The notes under the pieces: generated by a model
Databases searched by the model: none
The model's input: the letters and a program-made list of their open reading frames with translations, nothing else
Told to the model about the DNA's origin: nothing
DNA from: Yamagishiella unicocca
Lineage: Eukaryota; Chlorophyta; Chlorophyceae; Chlamydomonadales; Volvocaceae
Reading direction: 5' to 3'
Length of the DNA stretch: 64,000 nucleotides
Assembly: GCA_003116995.1 (NCBI GenBank)
Contig: BDSL01000031.1
Location: 682,001 to 746,000, forward strand
Part shown: piece by piece, positions 37,524 through 46,942 of the stretch
Layout of the letters: every line of letters begins with the position of its first letter
Position numbering within the stretch: position 1 is the stretch's first letter
Translations under genes and position numbers: made by a program

Positions 37524-38999
37524 GAGCACGAGCGGCGGTTCGGTGTGGGCAGCAAGGCAGTGCCCGGGCGCAGCTGGGGTTGGGGCGGGGTGCTTCCTTA
37601 GCTGCGCGTTAGGGCTTATTGAGTACATTTAGTAATCGGGGTTCTCGCACTGAACACCAGCTGTGGGCGGATGTTTGAAATCATTGTCGTCTCGTCGTGG
37701 GCAAAAGGTGGTGACTCGTACAGGCGGAGGGCGCAGGCATCCACGACGGCGAGGCGGCTGAGCTGATGGTGATGGTGGTGATTGATTTGTTGTTTGCCAG
37801 CACGCATGCTCTACATTATCGCCGCATGCCAACATTACCTATGCTGCTGGGAGCGCTTAACCGGCCTGGTCCACCCTCAACAACACAGGCCTGGCGCTCT
37901 TTAGGTCACGTAGAGAAACTCTCCTAGGCAGGGGCGTCGGAAGCTTCGTAGGCAGGTTTGGTTGGATTGCGCGTGAGATCACGTGTGGAGATTGCTGGAA
38001 TGGATTGCTGGAACGGATTGCTGGAATGGCCGCTGTGGAATGGAGCGGCGCAGCTTCATGGAGGGCTGCAACCGGGAGGGCGCTATGGAGGATGACACGG
38101 GTGCAGCAGTGCCGTGGGACCTTAGCAATAAGGGGCGGAGCAGCGGGCTGCCCGGTGCGGGCCCGCGGCCGCCGCAGCTGGCGAGCAAGGGAGTGGGGTT
38201 GCCGGCAGTGCGCCGGCAGCAGGGGGGGCGGGGTCGCGATGGAGATGGTGGCAGTGGCAAGAACGGGGCAGGGGGCGGGGCTTACGGGCGATGGGGTAGT
38301 TCTTATGACGGCAAGGCAGGTCCTGGTCGGGCCAGGTGAGGTGGTGATGGCGTCGGCCGTTCGCGCAAGGCTGGTGGCGACCCTGTCGCGAGTAGCGGGC
38401 TGGGGGGCGCGGCTAGGCAGTGGAAGAAAGTGGGCGTCTGCTTAGGCGGCCGTGAAGTAATGCAAATGAGGTCACTTGGGGAGGAGGGAGGGGAGGGGAC
38501 GCACCAGGTGCTTCCCGGGCGACCCCTAGGCGGCCTGCGAGCCTCGCATGCTGCGCCTGCGCAACTGTAAGGTAGCAGCGGAGGCGGGTTGCCCGAATCG
38601 AACGGCGCACATTGCGGCCGCCAGTTACCACGACGGGTTTCGTTGCGGGAATGCAGGTTTGGGGCAGCGGGTAGCGAAAGCGAACGACACCAGCTGTAGG
38701 CAAAGGGTGGGAATTGGCAGGATTGCTTGGCTGTCGACGTCGTGTCAGCCCAACCCGCATGCTCCTGGATCGGGAGGACCTAGGAGGTGAAGGCCTCCGC
38801 ACCCTAACCCACGCCCGACCCCTGCGACTGCGGCAGCGAATGTATCCCCGCCGCGCCGTAACCAGCACATGTGCGTTCGTTGGTGAGCAGCCCCTTGCCT
38901 CGCTTCCCAGCGGGCCGCTGACAGGCGGCACCCGCATTCCACGCTCTGGCGAGTGGGGGAGGCTGGTGAGAGGCACTGCTGCGTCAGTTTGGGGGTAGT

Positions 39000-39073
39000 A
39001 AAAAAACGTTTTACACGACGGGAAAGGATAGTTGGCGCATGGTCGTCGGACACCGATTTTGTGGGCGCATGCG
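39000..39073 (+). repeat. Family C module outside any recognised gene
   Basis: ACGTTTTACACGACGGGAAA, then GGATAGTTGGCGCATGGTCG and TCGGACACCGATTTTG. Nearly identical to 41351-41427 in a GH125 intron. The other copies are intronic. Confidence 0.8.
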
Positions 39074-39279
39074 TCAGTGTGGGGGGGGTTGAAGGGGCTG
39101 CAGCTGCAGGTGGGGCCAGGACGGGCAGCCATGGCGAGCGCCGCAGCGCCTGGCGGGATCTGGGCGGTGGTGACATGTGGTGGTCGGGCAGGAGGGCGGG
39201 AAGGCACCCGACGCGTCGTGGGTTGCATATATCCGGCGGCGTCCGCCGATGGCAATAACAGAAACGCCTCTTGCCTCCT

Positions 39280-39300
39280 TTTAGCGGGCTTCCCGCTAAA
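39280..39300. other. Perfect 9-bp hairpin
   Basis: TTTAGCGGG, a 3-base loop CTT, and CCCGCTAAA. It is in no gene I could build. Confidence 0.7.
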
Positions 39301-39652
39301 CTCTACAACCTTCACACAATGGCCGCCGTTAGCCGCTGTTGTACGGCGCCGCACCTGTGAATCCCATCCGGCACTTGCGCAGCGCAACAACCTCGAAAAC
39401 GCCGATCCGCCTGGCTGCCGCAACAAACCAACAAGCCGTAACCAACACATGCATGAAACTCCCGGAAGCCGCAAACAACGAGCCTGCAACAAGAACACGC
39501 CGGAACGTGCTGTAGTGGGGGGGGGGGGCGCCCTTGCGGCAAGGGGTGGTATCCCTTCCACTTCCGCCCCCCATCCCAACTCTCAAATGCCGAACAACGG
39601 GTCTTCCCCTCTCGAGCCTACCGCTGGTACCCCTGCACCTATGCCTGGAGGG

Positions 39653-39676
39653 GGTCCCTGATCTGCATCAGGGACC
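39653..39676. other. Perfect 10-bp hairpin
   Basis: GGTCCCTGAT, a 4-base loop CTGC, and ATCAGGGACC. No U-tract follows, so it is not a typical Pol III or bacterial terminator. Confidence 0.7.
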
Positions 39677-40260
39677 TCGGGACACCTAGCACACGGCAGG
39701 GCACCTGGTCCGGAGCCGCGCAAGAACAAGCCATTCAAGAATTGTGTACGATGCGGCGAGCAGTACGACACACACCGCACCGGCAGTGACCCGGGTTGCG
39801 ACCTCACCTCAATCCGGGATGGACGCCATATATAAAAGAAATCAGCATCAGCATCAATGCAGCCACCCAATGCGACGCCGCCATGTATGAGCAATCGGTA
39901 TCAATGCGGCCAACTCAAGTACCAGCCCCTTCACCCTACGTACCCTATGCACTCATTACGGTACTCACGTCTGCGCAGTGCTAAGCACCTTCCAGCAGCG
40001 GTGATTGCCAGAGCCGCGTGGGTGGTCCGGACTACTACCCCTACCCCGCTACTCACCAGCCTACCAATGTCATCGGCTCGTGGACGGATGCACATGGGTC
40101 AGGTAGCGGCAACACAATCAGAGCTGCTCATCCCCTCCACACCACAAAAGAACCAGAAACCGCCCCTCAGGGCCACGATGCGTGTCTCCCTAAGACCCTA
40201 AAACCCCGGAAACTCTAAAACCGGTGAAACCCATGTACGGCCTCCCTGGACAGCGGCCAG

Positions 40261-43200
40261 CTATACGTGCCGAATGCTCTGCTCTAATCGGTCGTAGTAG
40301 GCGGGCAGGTCCGGGCCGCCATTGCGGGGCATCTGCTGCTCCTTAGCCTCCCGCACCACCACCCCCCTCAACCGGATTGCCTCAGCCGCCTGTGTTTGCG
40401 GCAAGCATGGGCAGAAGATTCCGATGGATGTTACGATTGAGATTCCGATTCAGTTACATGTCCATTTAGGTAGAATCGCCGCTGTTTGCTCCCTACCCTT
40501 CCCTCCCCTTTCGCCTTCCTCTCACCCCCCCCCTTGTCCTCTTCCTCCCCCACTCTGCCCCGCTCACTCCCCTCCCCTCCCCTTTCCCCCAAGTCTGTCC
40601 TAAACGGTTTTTCTTTCGTACACGGTTTTTCCTCTCCATCCCCCCACATCGCACCTGGCTGCAGCTCCGACCGAAGGTCTGCTCGTAGTACACCACCAGC
40701 AGGGTGTTGGCCCACTGGAACAGAGGGCGCGTCAGGGAGCCGGGGTTGTCCACGTCATTGCTTTCGTGCATCAGCCCGTTGCTGCCCTGCATCTGGAGCA
40801 GCTGCCTGCGGGCGGGGAGGGCAGGGCACAGGAACACGGGGGCTCGATCACGGCATCACTGGTCCTAAGAAACACAAGCGAGGACCGGGGTCAGGGGTCA
40901 TGGGTTTGGAAAGCACTCGCTCCCTCCCGGTCCCCCCCAACACCCCCCCTCCAGCACTCCCGCGCCCCAAACACCAGTCTCCTCCCCCCCCCATTCCCCA
41001 ATCATCCTCCCCGCCACACCCAAGCCCCCTTTCCCCCCACTTTCGGTCCACAGCTGCCCCCCACCCCACCCCGCCTTCTCATGTCGAGCAACCCGTCCTT
41101 TTATGTAAACCCCCCTCCCTCCCCACCTGAACGATACGCGGTTTTTACCACCCTCCCCACCTGAACAGCCTCGCCCTCTCCTCCGGGTCGGTGCTGGTGA
41201 GGCCCTGCACGCAGTGCGCCATGCTCCACACGTAGCGGTGGGGGGTGTGGGTGCTGCCGCAGCCCTGGAGCTCCTTGCCGGAGAAGAAAAACCTGGGTGT
41301 GCGTGTGTGTGCGTTTGGGGGGGGGGAGGGGGCGGTTCGGGCGGGGTGGCATAAAAGCCGTTGCCGCGGCGGGACAGGATAGTTGGCGCATGGTCGTCGG
41401 ACACCGATTTTGCGGGCGCATGCTGGAGCACTGGGACGGACTACCGGCAAACCTGTGGAGGCGTCCCGTCGGGGCTGTGTAAGGGAAAAGCAAAATCCGA
41501 CAAATCAAAGCGCGGGTTCGGGCGGGGTGGCGGGGGTTTTGGGGACGTGGAAGAGAGTTCGTTCCTTCTCCTATGCCGTGACCATAGTGTCCCCTGCCCA
41601 TCCTCCTCCCCCGCCAAACGCCAGCTATTATCCCTTAGTCGTGTAACCGGCCTTGTATGCCACCCCCGCCAAACGGGTTGCCTCCCATTACCCCCGGCCG
41701 AAGGTTTCCTAATCGGTCGGTTTTACCCTTCAGTGCCGACCCGCGGGTCTCCTCTCAAATCCGCCACCCTTGCCACACCGCACCTGTTCGCGCTGCTGAG
41801 GATCCGGTTGCGGGTGCGGCGGTAGATCTCCGGGTCGTAGTGAGGGTACCCCAGCAGCGGCACAGACAGCAGGGAGGGCACGTTGGGGTCGTCCGTTGAC
41901 GCCAGCACGCCGCCCAGACCGTCGACCTCGTAGGCGTAGATGCGGGTGTCAGCGGGGCGTCCGGTAAGGTCGTTGGTGTCGTTTCGGCGGTTAAGGTCGT
42001 CGCCGGCGGGGTCGCTGGCTGGCAAGGTGACCTGATCGGGAAGGGTCGGAGAGGAAGACAGGTCAAATTGCATCTGAGCAAGACATATAGGGTCATATCA
42101 GCACTAGAGGGTCATAGAAAAGAACCGGTGAGCACAAGGGGGGGCGTGGGAACGTGTATGTGTCACACGAAGGGATGGGTGATGGTAAGGAGCCGCACTG
42201 GGGGGCTGGCAAGGGGGTGGCAAGGTGAGTCCTCCGGTGCGGTGCGGTAGCGTGCGGTGGGGTGCCCCCCCCCCCTCACCACGTCCCTCTCACCCCCTCA
42301 CCACGTCCCTCACACCCCCTCACCACGTCCCTCACCACGTCCCTCTCACCCCCTCACCACGTCCCTCTCACCCCCTCACCACGTCCCTCACACCCCCTCA
42401 CCACGTCCCTCTCACCCCCTCACCACGTCCCTCACACCCCCTCACCACGTCCCTCACACCCCCTCACCACGTCCCTCACCACGTCCCTCACACCCCCTCA
42501 CCACGCCGAACGCCTCGATGCCTGCCCGCACTTCCTTCGCCAGCCTCCGGGCCGCAGCACCCAGCGCCGCGTCCTGCCACACCAGCTCGTTCAGCCGCAC
42601 CAGGCGCTCCAGAGCACCAGCGGCGTACATCTGGGGCAGGGGGGTGGCGAGGAGACCCAGTGAGGCAGGGGGTGGCGGGGGGCGGACGGGGGAGTGGTGG
42701 GTGAGGGGTGAGCGGGAGGGGTGGAGTTGGGGGGGTTAAAGAGAATCCGCGAATCCACGGCCGACAAACCAAGGCGGTGAAGATGGCGGTCCAGCAGAGA
42801 CGGGAGGCGAGTAGTGGAGGGGCCCCAAGCCCTGTGTTTTACGGTACAGCACGTTACAGCCGCCGTATGTCCCCGTGACGGCCGCTGACCCACATTGACC
42901 GGGATGTTGAAGCCGAAGACGTTGGGGTCGTCGGACGGGCGGAAGCCGGACCAGATCATGCCTGGTGACCAGTAGTTGGGCGGGTGGAGTAAGAGGAGGA
43001 CCCGTGTACGAAAGGAAAACCATTTAGAACAGGCGTTTCGAGGGCGGGGTGGAGCGGGGTGGGGTGCGGAGGGGGTGCGGTAGTGCGGAGGGGGCCGGAG
43101 GGAGGCGGGCGGCCCTGCCGAGGTCTTCTCACTGCATGGAACAGTACAATACTGAACGCCCTCGACCCGAGAGCCCCTTGTCACCCGCTTGGCCCCCAGG

Positions 43201-45444
43201 AACCCCCGGGAACCCCCAACATCCCAAGCGTAACTCCTCCGAACATCTCCTCCCTAACCCCCAACCACGGCCGGGCCCCTACCCGTGTAGTTGCTCAGCG
43301 CCCCCTTCCCCTCCCTGGGCAGCTCCGCGTATCTGTAGGGGCTGGACTCCTCGTGCCGCTGCTCCAGGGTCCACGTGTCGACCATGAGGGCGGCTGCGTC
43401 GTGGATGAGCGAGCAGTTGAGGAAGGAGGCGGCGCCCCACAGACCCCCCGGGGTGGAGGCGTAGTTCCAGAGCAGGTTGAGGAAGTAGGCGCCGCTGGGG
43501 GGGGCGGAGGGCCGGGGAGGCGGCTGATGTGTTGGCAGGCGGTGGGGGCCGGGACGGGACTGGACGAGGCGGGCGGAGCGAGGAGGTGAGCGGAGCGGGT
43601 CCGTGTGTGGTGTGAGGGATGAGTGTGAGGGATCGGTAAACAGTCACGAAGGGGGCACTCCTTTTTAGGGTGGTTTCGGAGCCCCCTCCACCCTCGCCAC
43701 CTGTCTTGAAGGTGGAGTTTCGGAGCCCCCTCCACCCTCAACACCTGTCTTGAAGGTGGTTTCGGAGCCCCCTCCATCCGCCCCCCACACACCTGTCCAC
43801 CTCAAAGTTACGGGTGGCGATCCAGCCGCCCCGACCGATCTGTCGCTCGAACTTGGGCAGCGTCGCCGTACGGACCCAGTCCTTGCGGTACGAGTTGGCC
43901 CACGGGTCGGACAAGATGAAGTAGGCCTGGTGGCGGCGGGGGATGGCGGCGGGGGATGGCGGCGGGGGATGGCGGCGGGGGGGGGGTCGAGGAAGACCCG
44001 TGGATGCCAGACCCGTGGAGGCGGGGGTGGGTGGGTGGGGGAAAGGAGCGGAGGCGGAGAGAGGCGGACGCGCTGGCGAAACCGCCGTACGTCCCCTGCG
44101 TCCGTGTTCGCTCCGTCTCCCACGTGTCATGTAACCCGGGTCTTCTCGCCCACCCCCCCCGTCATGTAACTCCCCCAACACATGCCCTGCACCAGCTACA
44201 CTTCCCACGTCGAGTTACCGGTACTTTTATGTACCCCCCCTCCAACGCACGGAGGGGGGGGTACACACACCTACACACACCTACACACACCTACACACAC
44301 ACCTGCTTGCGAATGGCCCCCTCGATGAGTGGCCGCAGCACCGGGTGCTCGGCCAGCCGCGGGAGGTAAACCGCCAGCTGTACGGCACCGTCCCGAATCC
44401 ACTCGTCCGGGATATCGCCTGGATTGGTGTGTAAGGACGCGACATGGTAAGTAAGGGGTAGGGAAGGTGCGACAACCATCACAACCGCCACAACGGCCAC
44501 AACCATTGCAACCGCCGCGAGCACTGGCTGTCGTATATGCCTCGCCAGTGGTACGAGCACCAGTCGCCAGTCTTCCCTGGCAGTGCAATCCCTGGAGCTC
44601 GGAGCATGTAGACACGTCAGCACGGCGCTGTGACTGCGTGGCTGGCTTAGCCGATCCGGGATAAGGCCTAAGCATGCACACGCCTGGATGGGTCTACCAG
44701 GCGGTTGGTGGTGGTTGTGGTCTCGGAGATTTGCAGCGGTCATCCACTGGGCCCCCACCACCAGTAACAACACCTGGGGCAGCTGGCACCCACAGCACGC
44801 CCAGGATTCGATGCTCCCAAGCACCCGTCGAAACACGAGCTAAACCACTCGTCAGGAATAAGATCTGGAACCAGAAGATGGAAACTTTGAACGCACCCAA
44901 CCAGCCGCCCACCCACCCCCTCCTATTCGGTTTTCCTTTTCAGTGCTCACCCACGGGCTTCCTCTCATACCCTTCTCCTCACCCGCCAAATCACCAGCTG
45001 CCCCTCCCACCCCGGGGCCTCACCGGTAGCCACGAACACGCTCTCGCCGATGCCCCGGACCTCTACACTCTTGGTGATGGTTTGGTGCAGGCAGCGGCCG
45101 CACAGCGCAAGGAGCTCCTTGCTATCAGTCGGTCCCAGGGCCGCATCGACGGCGTTCCCCAGGCTGAGGTTCGCGCCCAAAGTCCCAGACGCCCAAACTT
45201 CGGGCGAGCCACCCGTTAAGGACGGCCACGCTGATCCGTAAAGCGGCCCCGAGGTAGGCATCGCGGCCGCGACGCTGGCTGCATGGTCCTCAAAACCGAA
45301 CAACTTTCTGCCGATTTTACTACTGATATGTGAATCTGAAAGTGGTTTCTGGAACATGACATAGACGAGGACGTACGCGTTCACAGCTAGCGAGAAAAGT
45401 AGCGGTAACGGCAAATGCCCTCGGAGCGATGCTCGCGAAAGCAT
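40261..45444 (-). CDS. GH125 family alpha-mannosidase-like protein with N-terminal signal anchor
   Basis: Glycoside hydrolase family 125; characterised bacterial members are metal-independent exo-alpha-1,6-mannosidases. Here it is probably a type II membrane protein of the secretory pathway. Exons (minus): 45024-45444, 44303-44418, 43793-43926, 43283-43494, 42894-42961, 42502-42630, 41784-42073, 41161-41292, 40655-40805, 40261-40389; 593 residues, every phase agrees. Residues 11-31 (LPLPLLFSLAVNAYVLVYVM) form a single hydrophobic anchor. Family blocks in order: PDEWIRDGAVQLAVY (residues 144-158), YFILSDPWANSYRKDW, FEVDSGAYFLNLLWNY, MIWSGFRPSDDPNVFGFNIP, RIYAYEVDGLGG, DDPNVPSLLSVPLLGY, FSGKELQGCGSTHTP, then NGLMHESND and LTRPLFQWANTLL (Glu515 in the MHES block). 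The start follows from the anchor segment. The specificity of algal members is not known to me. Confidence 0.9.
41351..41427 (+). repeat. Intron module family C, GH125 gene
   Basis: GCCGCGGCGGGACAGGATAG, then TTGGCGCATGGTCGTCGGAC and ACCGATTTTGCGGGCGCATG. It lies about 60 bp from the acceptor of exon 41161-41292. Copies: 39000-39073, 50946-51031 and, less exact, two at 21514-21650. Confidence 0.85.
41704..41760 (-). repeat. Intron module family E, GH125 gene
   Basis: TTTCCTAATCGGTCGGTTTT, then CAGTGCCGACCCGCGGGTCT. On the donor side of exon 41784-42073. Related copies: 24101-24163 (gamma-CA), 44921-44972 (GH125), 27628-27727 (MFS), 51289-51335 (RBMP2-like). Confidence 0.75.
42272..42506. repeat. 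22-bp tandem repeat in GH125 intron reaching the exon edge
   Basis: About ten copies of a unit made of CTCACCACGTCCCTCTCACC and CC, some shortened to 14 bp. The array runs up to the donor of exon 42502-42630, and the donor bases (CTCACCAC on the plus strand) are part of the unit. Confidence 0.9.
42987..43041 (+). repeat. Intron module family A, GH125 gene
   Basis: AAGAGGAGGACCCGTGTACG, then AAAACCATTTAGAACAGGCG, acceptor-proximal in the intron 42962-43282. Confidence 0.75.
43667..43792. repeat. Tandem GTTTCGGAGCCCCCTCCACC repeat
   Basis: Three copies of a roughly 42-bp unit (GTTTCGGAGCCCCCTCCACC, then CACCTGTCTTGAAGGTG) in the GH125 intron, ending at the donor of exon 43793-43926. The unit again carries the donor-like CACCTGTC of the exon edge. 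Confidence 0.8.
44188..44239 (-). repeat. Intron module family B, GH125 gene
   Basis: GCACCAGCTACACTTCCCAC, then GTCGAGTTACCGGTACTTTT, on the donor side of exon 44303-44418. Confidence 0.8.
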
Positions 45445-46942
45445 CGTCGAATAAGATAGAAACGCTTGATCACGAACAGAGTGCGGTATTGCAGAAACGG
45501 GAGATGGATCATCCGGTGCGCTAGTCGGTAACTATCGGCGCATTGCTCGTCCCCTGAACTACCGTATACATAGTACGGCATCTAAAGCCTTGTATATATG
45601 GCCGCTAATCGCGTCTGGAACCCCTAAGCACAGCACAACTGCTTCTTCGAATCTGGAACTTTCCTCGTAAAGGGTGTGAGGCCTAAGGGGGTGCTGGCGG
45701 TGTCTACACGAGGGAGCCGAGCATGCCTTGCCCAATGGACACACGATGTAACTAACAGGGCGCGTCGTCAGGGTAGCTGCTTTTAGCACTGCTGGGATAG
45801 AAGAGGCGGCCTTCCGCCCGTTCGTGGGCGAGTTATGAATGGTACCATCCCGTGGGCTGAGTAGGGCTGAGTAAGTGGGCCCAATTGCAACCCGTCCGGA
45901 CCACACCGCACCCAGCGTGTAATAACTTAAGGACCTGGGGCGGGAGTGTGGGTTCTGATGCTACCAGCTGCGGTGTCTGAGCGCAGTGGCATGATGACAG
46001 CTGGCCCCAGCCAAGGTGCGCAGCATCGTGGCGTACCTGCGCGAGGATGCGCTGTTCAGGAGGTGAACGGCTGCTACCAGCGTTGTTGATGGGCTGTCGT
46101 GGTCCCTGCCGGTATGGGACCGCCACACCACCTCTCTCCTCCTTCCCGTGGTGTGCGCTCCCTAGAACCCCTAACAAGGTCCCTTGTTGTTTTGTCCGCA
46201 TCCAACCGTGCCCAGCAGACCTAGCCAGCAAAATGCCTGGAAGGCTGGAGCCTCGGGAAGGGAGCCGTACGGGGTCGTGCGGCTTGCCGCCGTCCTGACC
46301 AGCGGGAATCAAACAAACGCGTCCGTTGAGGTATGCCAACGGGCTGGAACGACATGGGCAAGGCCGCGCCCGAGCGATGCCTCGCTGGAAGGGGACGCTC
46401 AGCCTCATCGGCGAAAGGCGCAAATGCTGTAACTACAATGCAGATGGTAGATTATTCACGTGCTGCAATGCGACAGCAGTGCCCTGGATGCTTATCAATT
46501 CGATCGTTCGACCCAGCAACGCCAACACATAGCATGATTCATCTCATATACAGCATTATGTTTTACGCGGGAATGAAGGTTACCGGAATGTGGGTACTCT
46601 TATGTGCCATGCAAGCTTATCGGCACGACAAGGACGACCAGAATCCAACATACCACGCCGCTAGATCAACCGCGACGCTCATAAGCATCGGACAATTGTA
46701 CTCCTATTGCAACCACCTTTTTAGTTAGCGTCTAGAGGCCTGTATTAACCTGTTACGCCAGCGCCACCTGTGGCGACCGCCACAATCCTTCGGGGAGCGG
46801 GTAGTGTTCTGCGAGGCGAAGACCTTGATCCCCAGTAGCAAACTTTGGATCATCTGGCCAATTGGCCAATTTGTAGGCCATTAGAGCCTCTAGTAGCCCA
46901 TAGTAGCCAACCCATTCAGTCGATTCAGGCGGCTCTCGGCGA
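45445..46942. promoter_or_regulatory. Divergent intergenic region GH125 / RBMP2-like
   Basis: About 1.5 kb with promoters for both genes. Most of it shows nothing recognisable. An exon-like stretch at 46012-46064 is listed separately. No intron modules are present. Confidence 0.5.
46012..46064 (+). other. Orphan exon-like fragment
   Basis: After a CCCCAG acceptor-like site, an open stretch reads KVRSIVAYLREDALFRR and then a TGA. Its amphipathic, charged composition looks like coding sequence, but I find no partner exon upstream. It could be the last exon of an unrecognised gene, a gene relic, or chance. Confidence 0.25.

Larger units (their letters stand above)
37524..40260. other. Gene-poor region with two perfect hairpins and one family C module
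   Basis: Between the zinc-finger gene and the GH125 gene (convergent). Long open frames exist on both strands because of GC bias, but none shows a conserved domain or phased exons. It contains a family C module (39000-39073) and two perfect hairpins (39280-39300, 39653-39676). A gene I could not recognise may be present. Confidence 0.45.

Noticed and set aside
38005..39579. Large open frames on both strands (up to 388 codons)
   Set aside because: Composition follows GC bias, there is no recognisable domain, and no phased splice partners were found. Kept only as a gene-poor region.
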